Part shown: positions 34,282-43,000 of the stretch, piece by piece | Position numbering within the stretch: the first letter of the stretch is position 1 | How the letters are laid out: each line of letters starts with the position of its first letter | NCBI GenBank assembly: GCA_003635195.1 | Contig: PYIY01000190.1 | Coordinates: 72,919 to 136,918 of the forward strand | Direction of reading: 5' to 3' | DNA from: Candidatus Poribacteria bacterium | Lineage (GTDB): Bacteria; Poribacteria; WGA-4E; WGA-3G | DNA: 64,000 nt | The notes under the pieces: model-generated | The model's database searches: none | Seen by the model: the letters and a program-made list of their open reading frames with translations, nothing else | What the model was told of the DNA's origin: nothing | Program-made: the position numbers and the translations under genes

Positions 34282-35568
34282 TTAAGGTTTTTCGACATCA
34301 CCCTCCGGTGCAGGCGCGCCGATGATGAAATTCTCTTTTTCCAGAATCGCTCTCTCCGTCATGCGAATAAGTGGGTTGCCCGGGTGTGCCACCTGCCACT
34401 TTCCTGACATTCCAATAAGGACAATGTAATTCGGATTCGCATCGCTGTCTGGGGCGGGTTTGGTAATCTTGGCAGCCTCCTGTGGCGACATCCAGTTTGT
34501 ATAGGTAACCGGTTCACCGTTGTCCCACTGCTGTTTCCCCTCTTCTGAACCGCTAATCAATTCAATCCAATAGTTTTCTCGTTGTCCAAAGACTTCAAGG
34601 AGCCATTCCTGTTCAGCTTTGTCGTTGATAACGAGGAGATGTGCATCTTGGGCTGCTGCTTGCTCTTGTGCCGCTTCACGGGTTTCACAACGGATTACTT
34701 TGTAGGCGTGTCGATTGTCGGGATTGATTGCCCACATGCCTTCGCGTTCCCGTTTTCGCGCCGCTTCAAAACGGGCAGGGTCGTGGACGCGAGGCGGCGG
34801 GGCTACGACGACTCTCTCGGTTTTGGGCGGTTCCGGCTCACCGCCAAGTTTCAAAACGAGTCCATCAAGCCGTTGTCCCTCTTCAAGTAGAATCTCCTCG
34901 GATTCCACGGTCTGTCCCTGATATGTTACAGTGACGGTGTAATAGGCGGCGCCATCATCTAAGTAATCCACGAAGTATCCATCGGCATCAAGCGTTCTCG
35001 TCCCGCCACCACTACCTCTGCCCCTGCCATCTATATCGCGATGTTTGACCATAAGGTTAACATGTGCGTTGCGAAGCGGTGTGCCATCCGCGGAAAGAAC
35101 GCGCCCACGAATACGCATCCGAAGGCGAACGGTTATCTCCACGTTTTTAATATCTGCATCTGCCTCAATCGCAAAATTGACACCACCAAAATGTTGCTGC
35201 CGTTTATCTAAATAAACGGGGAACCCCTCAATCTCAACAGAGTGGACTTCGTAATCTGAATTGCGTTCAGGAAACAGTGTTAATCTGCTCACCGAAGGTG
35301 TCGTAATGTTGATAATTGAGAATGCCCCTGTTGCGTCTGTCTCACTGGGTTGTGCTGGCGGGAACATGCCTTGAAATCGCTGGTGCCGATGTGGCGGTGT
35401 GTTGCCCGGGAATGATGGAAGGGCTATGATGAGACCTTCAACAGGTTGTCCCTCCTCATCAATAACTCTGCCTGAGAAACTCGCCGCTACACTCGGCAGA
35501 GAGGTCGCAAACAAAAGCACGACGCTCCCCACAAAAATTAAAAAATGTGTGGTGTAAGGACGTTTCAT
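34282..35568 (-). CDS. CTLD paralogue 1: first gene of the array, secreted beta-domain/C-type-lectin-like protein
   Basis: 428 aa; ATG with AAAGGAG. Signal peptide ends near PSVAAS. Beta domain 1 is FSGRVIDEEGQPVEGLIIALP with a His/Pro-rich insertion (PGNTPPHRHQRFQGMFPP). Beta domain 2 is RGRVLSADGTPLRNAHVNL...TLDADGYFVDYL. The CTLD (about 275-415) has NYWIELISGSEEGKQQW, where the WIGL glycine is replaced by glutamate, and GEPVTYTNWMSPQEAAK. It lies directly behind the promoter and palindrome at 35627-35673, so transcription of the whole array probably starts here. Confidence 0.83.
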   Translation of the reverse strand: MKRPYTTHFLIFVGSVVLLFATSLPSVAASFSGRVIDEEGQPVEGLIIALPSFPGNTPPHRHQRFQGMFPPAQPSETDATGAFSIINITTPSVSRLTLFPERNSDYEVHSVEIEGFPVYLDKRQQHFGGVNFAIEADADIKNVEITVRLRMRIRGRVLSADGTPLRNAHVNLMVKHRDIDGRGRGSGGGTRTLDADGYFVDYLDDGAAYYTVTVTYQGQTVESEEILLEEGQRLDGLVLKLGGEPEPPKTERVVVAPPPRVHDPARFEAARKREREGMWAINPDNRHAYKVIRCETREAAQEQAAAQDAHLLVINDKAEQEWLLEVFGQRENYWIELISGSEEGKQQWDNGEPVTYTNWMSPQEAAKITKPAPDSDANPNYIVLIGMSGKWQVAHPGNPLIRMTERAILEKENFIIGAPAPEGDVEKP

Positions 35569-35626
35569 TGTGAGTCTCCTTTTTAGGTATAGTAGAAAGG
35601 TTGGTGTGTATGTGTGTTACACAAAC

Positions 35627-35655
35627 ATTGTAACATTTGTATCAACTATTGACAA
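35627..35655 (-). promoter_or_regulatory. Sigma70-type promoter for the CTLD array
   Basis: On the minus strand TTGTCA (35655-35650), a 17-bp spacer and TACAAT (35632-35627) precede the first array gene, leaving a leader of about 50 nt. The consensus is of housekeeping type, not an ECF type. Confidence 0.6.
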
Positions 35656-35659
35656 CATT

Positions 35660-35673
35660 AATCATTAATGATT
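35660..35673. promoter_or_regulatory. Perfect 14-bp palindrome, candidate operator
   Basis: AATCATTAATGATT is fully self-complementary and lies 4 bp upstream of the -35 box of the array promoter (minus strand). It is positioned for an activator, or for a repressor shared with the divergent dgoD-type operon. Confidence 0.5.
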
Positions 35674-35813
35674 GTGCTATATTTCTTCTATGGATGAAGT
35701 TCCAATTACTAAAGACACAATTTGTGGACGAAAAGGGTGCATAATCTCAGTACCTACTGACAACCGTTCCTCTGACTGCTGAAACTGAATCCTTAACACA
35801 ACTATTAATTCTA

Positions 35814-35842
35814 TTGACAGAATTCAGGCAGAATGGTAACAT
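35814..35842 (+). promoter_or_regulatory. Sigma70-type promoter for the galactonate dehydratase operon
   Basis: TTGACA (35814-35819), 17-bp spacer, TAACAT (35837-35842), about 70 bp upstream of the ATG at 35918. The 350-bp gap between the divergent operons holds this promoter, the array promoter and the palindrome; nothing else was recognised. Confidence 0.55.
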
Positions 35843-35917
35843 AACATTCAAAGTTCACGAAAATCCGTTTCGAGATGCAGGCTGCTGCCTGCGAATCATA
35901 TTATTTTGGGGAACCTC

Positions 35918-37021
35918 ATGAAGATAACAAAATTAGAAACATTTCTGGTGCAACCGCGCTGGCTCTTCCTTAAAATCCATACAGATGAAGGTTTAGTTGG
36001 ACTCGGTGAACCCATTTTAGAGGGACGTGCGAAAACGTGTGCGCAAGCCGTTGATGAACTCGCACCCTACCTCATCGGTGAAGATCCGAGACGTGTTGTC
36101 CACCATTGGCAAGCAATGTATCGCCATGCATTCTACCGTGGCGGTCCCATTCTCACGAGCGCACTGAGCGGCGTAGAACAGGCACTCTGGGATCTCGCAG
36201 GAAAATCGCTCGGTGTTCCTGTCTATCAACTCTTCGGTGGACCAACGCGCGACCGCATCAGACTCTACAAAGGTGGTGGTGACCCTGATGGTATTAACGA
36301 GTGGGTAGCCAAAGGGTTTACCGCTTTTAAAACAGGCGTTGCAGGTGGCAGACCCGCACGTATCATTGAAAACAAAGCCTTCATCGACAGAGCCGTGGAT
36401 CATTTCGCAGCACTCCGTGAAGCCGCAGGTACAGAAGTTGACCTCGCGATTGACTTTCACGGCGCAGTCAGTCCACAGACCGCTAAAGTGCTGATTAAAG
36501 CGTTAGAACCGTACCAACCGATGTTTGTAGAGGAGCCGATTCAGTGCCAAAATGTGGACACACTCGCTGAAATCGCTCGCAGCACCCATCTCCCGATTGC
36601 AACAGGCGAACGGATTTTCACGAAGTGGGGGTTCCGTGAAATTCTTGAGAAACAGGCAGCGTCCATCCTCCAACCCGATCTCTGTCACGCTGGCGGTATC
36701 AATGAAGTCCGTATCATCGCAGGTATGGCGGAAGCCTACTACGGCGGTATCGCACCGCATAACCCGCTCGGTCCTATCTCCTTAGCAGCGTGTATCCAGT
36801 TAGATGCCTCCATCCCGAACTTCGTAATGCAGGAACATACAACACTCGGTGAAGGGTATCTCAAGAATCCTTTCGTCTTCAAAGATGGATTTGTTGAGTT
36901 ACCGACCGGTCCTGGACTCGGTATTGAACTCGATGAGGACGCACTCGAAGATAAGATTGACCACGATTGGCTGAATCCAATGTCCTATCACCCCGATGAC
37001 GGCTCTGTCGTTGATTGGTAA
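35918..37021 (+). CDS. dgoD: Mandelate racemase/muconate lactonizing enzyme family, D-galactonate dehydratase-like
   Basis: 367 aa from the ATG at 35918 with GGGGA upstream; the in-frame TTG at 35906 is less likely. It resembles E. coli-type D-galactonate dehydratase along its length, including PRWLFLKIHTDEGLVGLGEP and YRGGPILTSALSGVEQALWD. The enolase-superfamily metal ligands fit D179 (IDFHGAVS), E205 (FVEEP) and E231 (ATGERIF). H181 and H281 (APHNPLGP) are the catalytic histidines typical of the galactonate subgroup. The reaction would dehydrate an aldonic acid to a 2-keto-3-deoxy acid in the cytoplasm. Two TIM-barrel isomerase genes follow closely, so the three likely act on one sugar acid pathway. 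The exact substrate is inferred. Confidence 0.88.
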   Translation: MKITKLETFLVQPRWLFLKIHTDEGLVGLGEPILEGRAKTCAQAVDELAPYLIGEDPRRVVHHWQAMYRHAFYRGGPILTSALSGVEQALWDLAGKSLGVPVYQLFGGPTRDRIRLYKGGGDPDGINEWVAKGFTAFKTGVAGGRPARIIENKAFIDRAVDHFAALREAAGTEVDLAIDFHGAVSPQTAKVLIKALEPYQPMFVEEPIQCQNVDTLAEIARSTHLPIATGERIFTKWGFREILEKQAASILQPDLCHAGGINEVRIIAGMAEAYYGGIAPHNPLGPISLAACIQLDASIPNFVMQEHTTLGEGYLKNPFVFKDGFVELPTGPGLGIELDEDALEDKIDHDWLNPMSYHPDDGSVVDW

Positions 37022-37039
37022 GGAATAGTTATAAAAACT

Positions 37040-37840
37040 ATGAAATTTATAATGTTCACAAAACATCTGGAAGGCTTAGAAATTCCAGATATTATCACCG
37101 CATTGCAATCGGTCGGCGTAAGTGGCGCAGATCTATGCGTTCGTCCGGGCTATCCGGTGAACCCAGAAAACGCGACAGAAGCACTACCTACTGCCGCAAA
37201 GCAGTTCGCCGCTGCAGATCTATCTATCCCACTCGTTACAACACCGGGCGATTTTCTTGACCCGACGCAGGAAGAGACACGCCGTGTCTACGCTGCTGCA
37301 GGCGAAGCAGGTGTCGAAAATATCAAATTAGGGTACTGGCATTGGCACGCCGAAGATGGTGGTTACTGGGCACAAGTCGATTTTATCCGATCGCAGTTGG
37401 AGGGATTTGCGAAACTCTCCGAACAATACGGACCCCGGACATGCATCCATAACCATTCCGGTACTTCCATGGGTCTGAATTCGTGCGCAGTGATGAACCT
37501 TGTCAAGGGTTTCGACCCGCAACACGTTGGCGTTTTTGCGGATACAGGACATCTGTCTATCGTCGGTGAACCCATCAACATGGCACTCGATATCGTCAAA
37601 TCGCATCTCGCGGTTATGGCGTTTAAGGATTTGGCGCGTGCCCCCGGTGCGCGTGGTGGCAGCGTCGTCCGAATGGGTAAAGGCTTCGTTGACTGGGAAA
37701 CAGCACTTGACACGCTGAAAACAATAGAATTTTCAGGACCCGTCAGTTTTCATAGTGAATATGGTGGTGAACCTGTGGGCAGTGTGATTGATCTGGCTCG
37801 CGTAGATGTACGCTTCATTCGCACTTTGATGGACAAATAA
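37040..37840 (+). CDS. Sugar phosphate isomerase/epimerase (xylose isomerase-like TIM barrel)
   Basis: 266 aa, starting 18 bp after the dehydratase stop. It has the AP-endonuclease-2/IolE-like pattern: VSGADLCVRPGYPVNP near the N-terminus, NIKLGYWHWHAEDG, CIHNHSGTSMG with a probable metal-binding histidine, HVGVFADTGHLSIVGEP and SFHSEYGGEP near the C-terminus. Family members isomerise or epimerise sugars, sugar phosphates or inositols with a divalent metal. The neighbour upstream suggests an aldonate or uronate route. The metal ligands E/H/D/E are not all assignable with certainty. Confidence 0.82.
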   Translation: MKFIMFTKHLEGLEIPDIITALQSVGVSGADLCVRPGYPVNPENATEALPTAAKQFAAADLSIPLVTTPGDFLDPTQEETRRVYAAAGEAGVENIKLGYWHWHAEDGGYWAQVDFIRSQLEGFAKLSEQYGPRTCIHNHSGTSMGLNSCAVMNLVKGFDPQHVGVFADTGHLSIVGEPINMALDIVKSHLAVMAFKDLARAPGARGGSVVRMGKGFVDWETALDTLKTIEFSGPVSFHSEYGGEPVGSVIDLARVDVRFIRTLMDK

Positions 37841-37849
37841 GGAGATAGA

Positions 37850-38665
37850 ATGGGACAATTTCAGTTAGGGTTAAATACAAGTACGATTCGTCCTGCCGAT
37901 TTGATGGATAAAATTCGGATTGCAGGGGAAACCGGGTACACAGCAATTGAGTTATGGAACGACGATTTAACGGCTTACGAAGAACAGGGCGGTTCGCTCT
38001 CGGATGTCAAAAAAGCACTTGACGATTACGGACTTTCGGTCCCTACCATTATTGCATTGCACGGTTGGCTCAATACAACAGGTACCGAACATCAGGAAGC
38101 AATTGAAGAAGCAAAACGACGGATGGCGCAAGCCGCTGCTGTCGGGTCAACTTATATCATTTCAAGCCCACCGCGCGAAGTCGCGGACCTTCAATTAGGT
38201 GGCGAGAACTACCGAGAACTCCTCGAACTCGGGCGCGAATTCGGTGTTAAACCCGCTATGGAATTCCTCGGCTTCGTGGACGGTATCAACCAAGTCAAGC
38301 AGGCGTGGGAAGTGATGGAAGTGGCGGATCACCCCGATAGCACGATTGTGCTTGACCCGTTCCATATCTACCGCGGTGGTGGAGAGATAGAAGATATGGA
38401 AGGCATCCCCGGCGAGAAAATTGCAGTCTTCCACTTCAACGATGCCCCGGCTGAACCTGCGCGTGCAGAACAGACAGATGCCGACAGAGTGTACCCAGGC
38501 GATGGCATTCTCGATCTTGGACGAATGATCTCTATTCTGAAAGATGCCGGATACGCAGGGGTCATATCACTGGAGTTGTTCAACCCAAACTATTGGGAGC
38601 AAGACCCCACAGAAGTCGCACGCATCGGCTTGGAAAAGACGAAATCCGTTTTGTCTGCTGCTTAA
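37850..38665 (+). CDS. Sugar phosphate isomerase/epimerase, second copy
   Basis: 271 aa, 9 bp after the previous stop and preceded by AAGGAGAT within the end of the upstream gene. The barrel shows GYTAIELWNDDLTAYEEQG, MEFLGFVDGINQVKQAW, TIVLDPFHIYRGGGEIEDM and AVFHFNDAPAEP, with YPGDGILDL and GVISLELFN near the end. MEFLG, LDPFH, HFND and SLELF match the usual Glu/Asp-His/His/Glu metal site. It is not closely similar to the preceding barrel, so the pair is unlikely to be a recent duplication. Confidence 0.84.
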   Translation: MGQFQLGLNTSTIRPADLMDKIRIAGETGYTAIELWNDDLTAYEEQGGSLSDVKKALDDYGLSVPTIIALHGWLNTTGTEHQEAIEEAKRRMAQAAAVGSTYIISSPPREVADLQLGGENYRELLELGREFGVKPAMEFLGFVDGINQVKQAWEVMEVADHPDSTIVLDPFHIYRGGGEIEDMEGIPGEKIAVFHFNDAPAEPARAEQTDADRVYPGDGILDLGRMISILKDAGYAGVISLELFNPNYWEQDPTEVARIGLEKTKSVLSAA

Positions 38666-38774
38666 GCGGCGCAGAAACGTAAGCTGCACTTCTTCGCTCC
38701 GCCATTCCGTTTGGGGTTTTGTTAGTGGTCGTAGATTCTGGGATAAATTGTCCCGACGCAATCGAAAATAGGTG

Positions 38775-38802
38775 TTGATTTTCCACGCGTGTGTGGTATA
38801 AT
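38775..38802 (+). promoter_or_regulatory. Extended -10 promoter for the GH172 operon
   Basis: TTGATT (38775-38780), 16-bp spacer, TATAAT (38797-38802) with TG one base upstream of the -10, 72 bp ahead of the ATG. This makes the GH172 gene and its partner a unit separate from the isomerase operon. Confidence 0.6.
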
Positions 38803-38873
38803 AATAAAAACAGAATTCTATCTGCATCCTCAACCTCCCGACCGAGAGTTTTAATGAACAAGGAAAAAATTGA

Positions 38874-40022
38874 ATGGCTTATATTGACGGATTATTGTCA
38901 TCGTTGACGCGTCTCAAAAAGGCCCGCTCGTTGCGAGCTTCCTCGTGGGATACGACAGGCAGGAATAACGATGCATGGAATGTTGAACCCGGTGAAACGC
39001 GCGTTATTGCAGATATTCAAGGTCCCGGGTGTATCAATCATATCTGGATGACCCAGCCAAACGGTTATCGCAACGTACTGATTCGGATGTTTTGGGACGA
39101 TGAGGAGCATCCGAGTGTCTTCTGTCCACTGGGCGACTTCTTCGGACTCGGCAACGAAATCGTTAATTCTTACGACTCCATCCCGTTCTCTGCCTCCACA
39201 CACCAAAACAACACCTTCAATACAGGCTGCGCACTCAACAGTTATTTACAGATGCCTTTTAACCGCAGCGCGAGGATTGAACTCGTTAACGAAGGCGATA
39301 CTACCCACCGTCAATACTTCTACGTTGACTATGAACTATACCCGGAACCACACGCCGACGATGTTGCCTATTTTCACGCACAATTCCATCGCGAAAACCC
39401 GTGTGACGGATGGGGGCACGAAATTACTGTGAATACCCCGGAAGCCAATATCATCAATGCAGAACGGCTCGCTTGGGATAACAATTACCTCATCCTATCC
39501 GCCGAAGGTAGGGGTCATTATATCGGTTGTAACCTATCGGTCACCAATTTCCAAGGCACGTGGTGGGGTGAAGGCGATGATATGATCTGGGTAGATGGTT
39601 ACAAGTGGCCCCCCGATTTGCACGGCACGGGTTCAGAGGATTACCTCAACCAAGCCTGGGGGATGCAACAGAACGCCTTGGCACATAACGGATCTTCTAT
39701 TCACGAAAATAATACCGACGGGTACCAGACCTCTTATGTTTATCACATTGAGAATCCCATCCGCTTTGAGCAGGAAATTCGGGTCACAATAGAACACGGG
39801 CACGGCAACCACCTTAGCAATGAAATGTCTTCTGTCGCCTATTGGTACCAAATTGAACCGCACGCGCCCTTCAGTATTTTACCGGTCGCACAGCGCAAGC
39901 CGGTACTGAAGGATGAATCTGGCGTATGGCAGATTGATGCCTCCGCCCTGAACCCTCCAGCAGAACTCGTGCTCAACGATGAGATGAAAAAGATGAAACA
40001 GAAATGGAGCGAAAAAAAATAA
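38874..40022 (+). CDS. GH172 (DUF2961) glycoside hydrolase-family protein
   Basis: 382 aa with AAGGA upstream of the ATG. DUF2961 features run throughout: RSLRASSWDTTGRNNDAW and PGCINHIWMT at the N-terminus, PLGDFFGLGN, WWGEGDDMIWVDG (about 226-238) and HGTGSEDYLN (about 250-259, Glu255). In characterised GH172 enzymes, which act on difructose anhydride or D-arabinofuranosides, two glutamates equivalent to those in the GEGD and GTGxEDY motifs are catalytic. No signal peptide is visible, so it is predicted to be cytoplasmic. Its stop is directly abutted by the next gene (TAA then ATG), indicating translational coupling. Confidence 0.87.
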   Translation: MAYIDGLLSSLTRLKKARSLRASSWDTTGRNNDAWNVEPGETRVIADIQGPGCINHIWMTQPNGYRNVLIRMFWDDEEHPSVFCPLGDFFGLGNEIVNSYDSIPFSASTHQNNTFNTGCALNSYLQMPFNRSARIELVNEGDTTHRQYFYVDYELYPEPHADDVAYFHAQFHRENPCDGWGHEITVNTPEANIINAERLAWDNNYLILSAEGRGHYIGCNLSVTNFQGTWWGEGDDMIWVDGYKWPPDLHGTGSEDYLNQAWGMQQNALAHNGSSIHENNTDGYQTSYVYHIENPIRFEQEIRVTIEHGHGNHLSNEMSSVAYWYQIEPHAPFSILPVAQRKPVLKDESGVWQIDASALNPPAELVLNDEMKKMKQKWSEKK

Positions 40023-43000
40023 ATGCTTACCGGTTTTCAACAGATTTTAAATGCTTGCATCGGACAAACAGAGGAAGAGACCGATCAACCCGACGATGCA
40101 CAGCGTGATGACGAATCCCAGACGGAATTGGAAATCGAAACCGATGATAATTCCGTAGATGATACCGAACCCATAGATACCCCGGTTCCCGAAGGCGCGG
40201 AAACCGAAGAAAACGACGCACCATCTCTGCCGGAGGAACCACCGCCAGCAGACGATGCTTCTGACGAGAACACCGAAACGCATACGGACAGCAGTACCGA
40301 GACTGATGAACCGGACGCTGACAACGTTCCCGATGAATCAAGCGGTGAGATCTCTGACACCGCACCCCCCGATAGTGATGAACCGCCCGAATCGTTAGCC
40401 GATGCTGACTCGGTTTCCGAAGATGACACAGAATCCGAGCCTGAGGTTGCGTCGCCCGAACAGGAAACTGAGGACACTGTAGAAGACAGTCCACAAGCTG
40501 GTGATGGCGAAGACCCAGAAACTGAAACGCAAGAAAAAGAAGAAAGCGACGATGCTGAAACAGAACCTGAACGTCCGCCATTGGAATTGGGGATTGTTGA
40601 GGAGATTTATGACTTTGTGGAGATGTTCGGACAAAGCACTGTTTCTGGGACAGAGCAAGCCTCCGCAAGCGGAATAGATTGCGCAGGCGGGGTGATAAAA
40701 CCCGCAATCTTTGAGCATCCAACGTCAACTGAAACCGCGAAAATTGACTATACCCTTTCGCTTCCGGATATTGATGACGAAGAAAAACTTTTCTTACACT
40801 TTTTCATCGGCTTGCGAGACGGTGTTGTGTTTGGCGACGAGGCGCGACAACCCGGTGGTGTGAAATTCGCTATTGAAGTTTTTGACCTGCATAATAATGT
40901 AGGTTTAGAAGTCGCGCCAGATAGATGTTTTGAAGCAGTGTCTATAGAGTGTCAATGGGCGGAAAAAGGGATTGATCTGACCCATTACGCAGGCAAAGAG
41001 ATCGTCATATCATTTTTGACGGAATGTAACGTAGCGGGCAATAGCAATTACGCTTGGGCATTATGGGGCAAGCCGCAGTTACGTAAACTCAAACAGACCC
41101 ACCTCCGAAAAGGGAAAAGAGATTCGGAACCCGAACTCCGATGCGGCGTTGCGATCCTACACTTCAGTGATGATAGGACACAGTTCCTTGAGTTCAACCA
41201 ACCTACATCGACAGCAGTTTCGGCACTCACCGACCTTTGCATCGAATCTACAGCATCAGAAGAACCGCCCGTCAAAATATCGCTTTATACAGCGTTACCC
41301 CAATTAGAGATTGTAAATGTCGGTGCGACAACCGCTGTTGTCGCCGCAGGTGAAGACTTCGAGGTGCAATGTACACTTCGGAACACCGGCACCGCGCCGC
41401 TTGGTAAGACGGACGATGTCCGAATCTCTATCAACGGTGTGAAACTAAGGCGCGGACGCCCCAGACAAACAGTGAGAGAACTTGAACCGGGCGAAGAAAC
41501 TTCCCTTTTCTGGGTGGCGCGCCGTTTTTCACAACCGACTGTAGTAACCGCCTCAGTTTCGCTCAAATGCCAAACTGCAGCTGGTGAAGCACGAGATACA
41601 GCTCAAGGCAGTATTCCAATTCGTATTGCATCTCCGAAACTTGAATCCAAAGTAGTGAAAAAACTGTACACCTACACAGCGGAAGACGGTAGCGTGGTCA
41701 TAGGAAATAAAAACCTTCGCGTCGTTTTTGTTCGTGGACATGAAGGCACAGAAAAAACCGAGGCCGAAGATGCTAAAGACGCTACTGCTCTCAACGAAAA
41801 GTCCACAGACAGCGGTTTTGAATACTACGTACTATCTGTTGCGAAAGGTAGCAACTATCAACAGGTAGCAACCTGTCCAGCACTCTCCGAGGTTACCTAC
41901 CTTGATGCATCACAAAACCGTCAAACAGTCCGACTTGTTCCGACACTGTATCAACTTGCCGGGAACAATCGCGGCGAATCCATCATCCGGCTCAGCGGTT
42001 CAGATACGGATATTGATGGTGTGAACTGGAACTATGAGATGCAGTGGACCCTTACTGAAGATGCAAAACGCATTCAAACGGAATGTCAGTTACAAACTGA
42101 TAGCAACAGGGAACTTCTCGCCTTCCACGGTCCGATGCTGTATGCGGGGCAAGGACGGAATCGCGAGAAGAAGACAGCGGCACTCTTTCCCGGGCTTGAA
42201 TTCTTGGAGGGCGATGAACGCTCTTCAAGCGCGCGGGATGCAGCACCGCCACTTGACAACCGTCTCGTGCCGCACCCCTATAAGATTACAGTACCCGTTA
42301 TGGCAGTAGAGATGCAAAAGACGCTGGTCGGTATTATCTGGAATCCACTGGAAACTTGGGATGGCGAAAACCAGACCCTCTCAACGATATTTGCCTCACC
42401 GAATTGGCATCAGCACCAAAAAAACCATATACTCGGTGTGTTCCTCCCGACGATACCGATGTGGGTTCAGGAAAATCAAACTGAGGCTTCGATTCCGTAT
42501 CCATTAATAGCGTCGCGTCCGGTATCTATCAAAACCGAAATTATTGTTGATGGAAATGCCTCTATTTTAGATGCCGTGTCGCATTGGACGGACGCTTATG
42601 GTACCCCTGAATCGCTGCAACCGCCTCGCAGTGATGAAGAAGAAGTCCTGCTTTCACGGCACGGATTCATGCACACGACATGGGACGAGAATACTCGAAA
42701 ATCACGCCATTGTGTTGATTGGGCAGCGCACAACGAACCCGGTTTCGGCACGTTGCTCTGGTACGATTACCTTGCTACCAAAGATGAACAAGTAAAGGAA
42801 CGGGTACTGGAAATTAGGAATAATACCGTAGCCGATGCTGGTCCCGAAGGCTTGGCGGCGCGCGGTTCCTGTCATATCTTGAGATGGGAATTCCCGTTCT
42901 ATATCGGCAACCTTGATGCCGCATTAACTTACATGGAATCAGAGACACAGCAACGCATCGCTACACAAGAATCGGATGGAAGTTGGCGGTGGCATCCGAC

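Noticed and set aside
19926-35568. Diversity-generating retroelement acting on the C-type-lectin-like genes
   Set aside because: CTLD proteins are common DGR targets, but no reverse transcriptase, Avd gene or template repeat was seen; the differences look like ordinary divergence and recombination.
35700-35780. ECF-type promoter (GGAAC...CGTC) upstream of the lectin array
   Set aside because: A GGAAC and a CGTC occur on the minus strand but about 34 bp apart, too far for an ECF promoter.
40027-40728. 233-codon ORF antisense to the acidic leader
   Set aside because: Arises from the biased GA-rich codons of the plus-strand gene; composition is artefactual.
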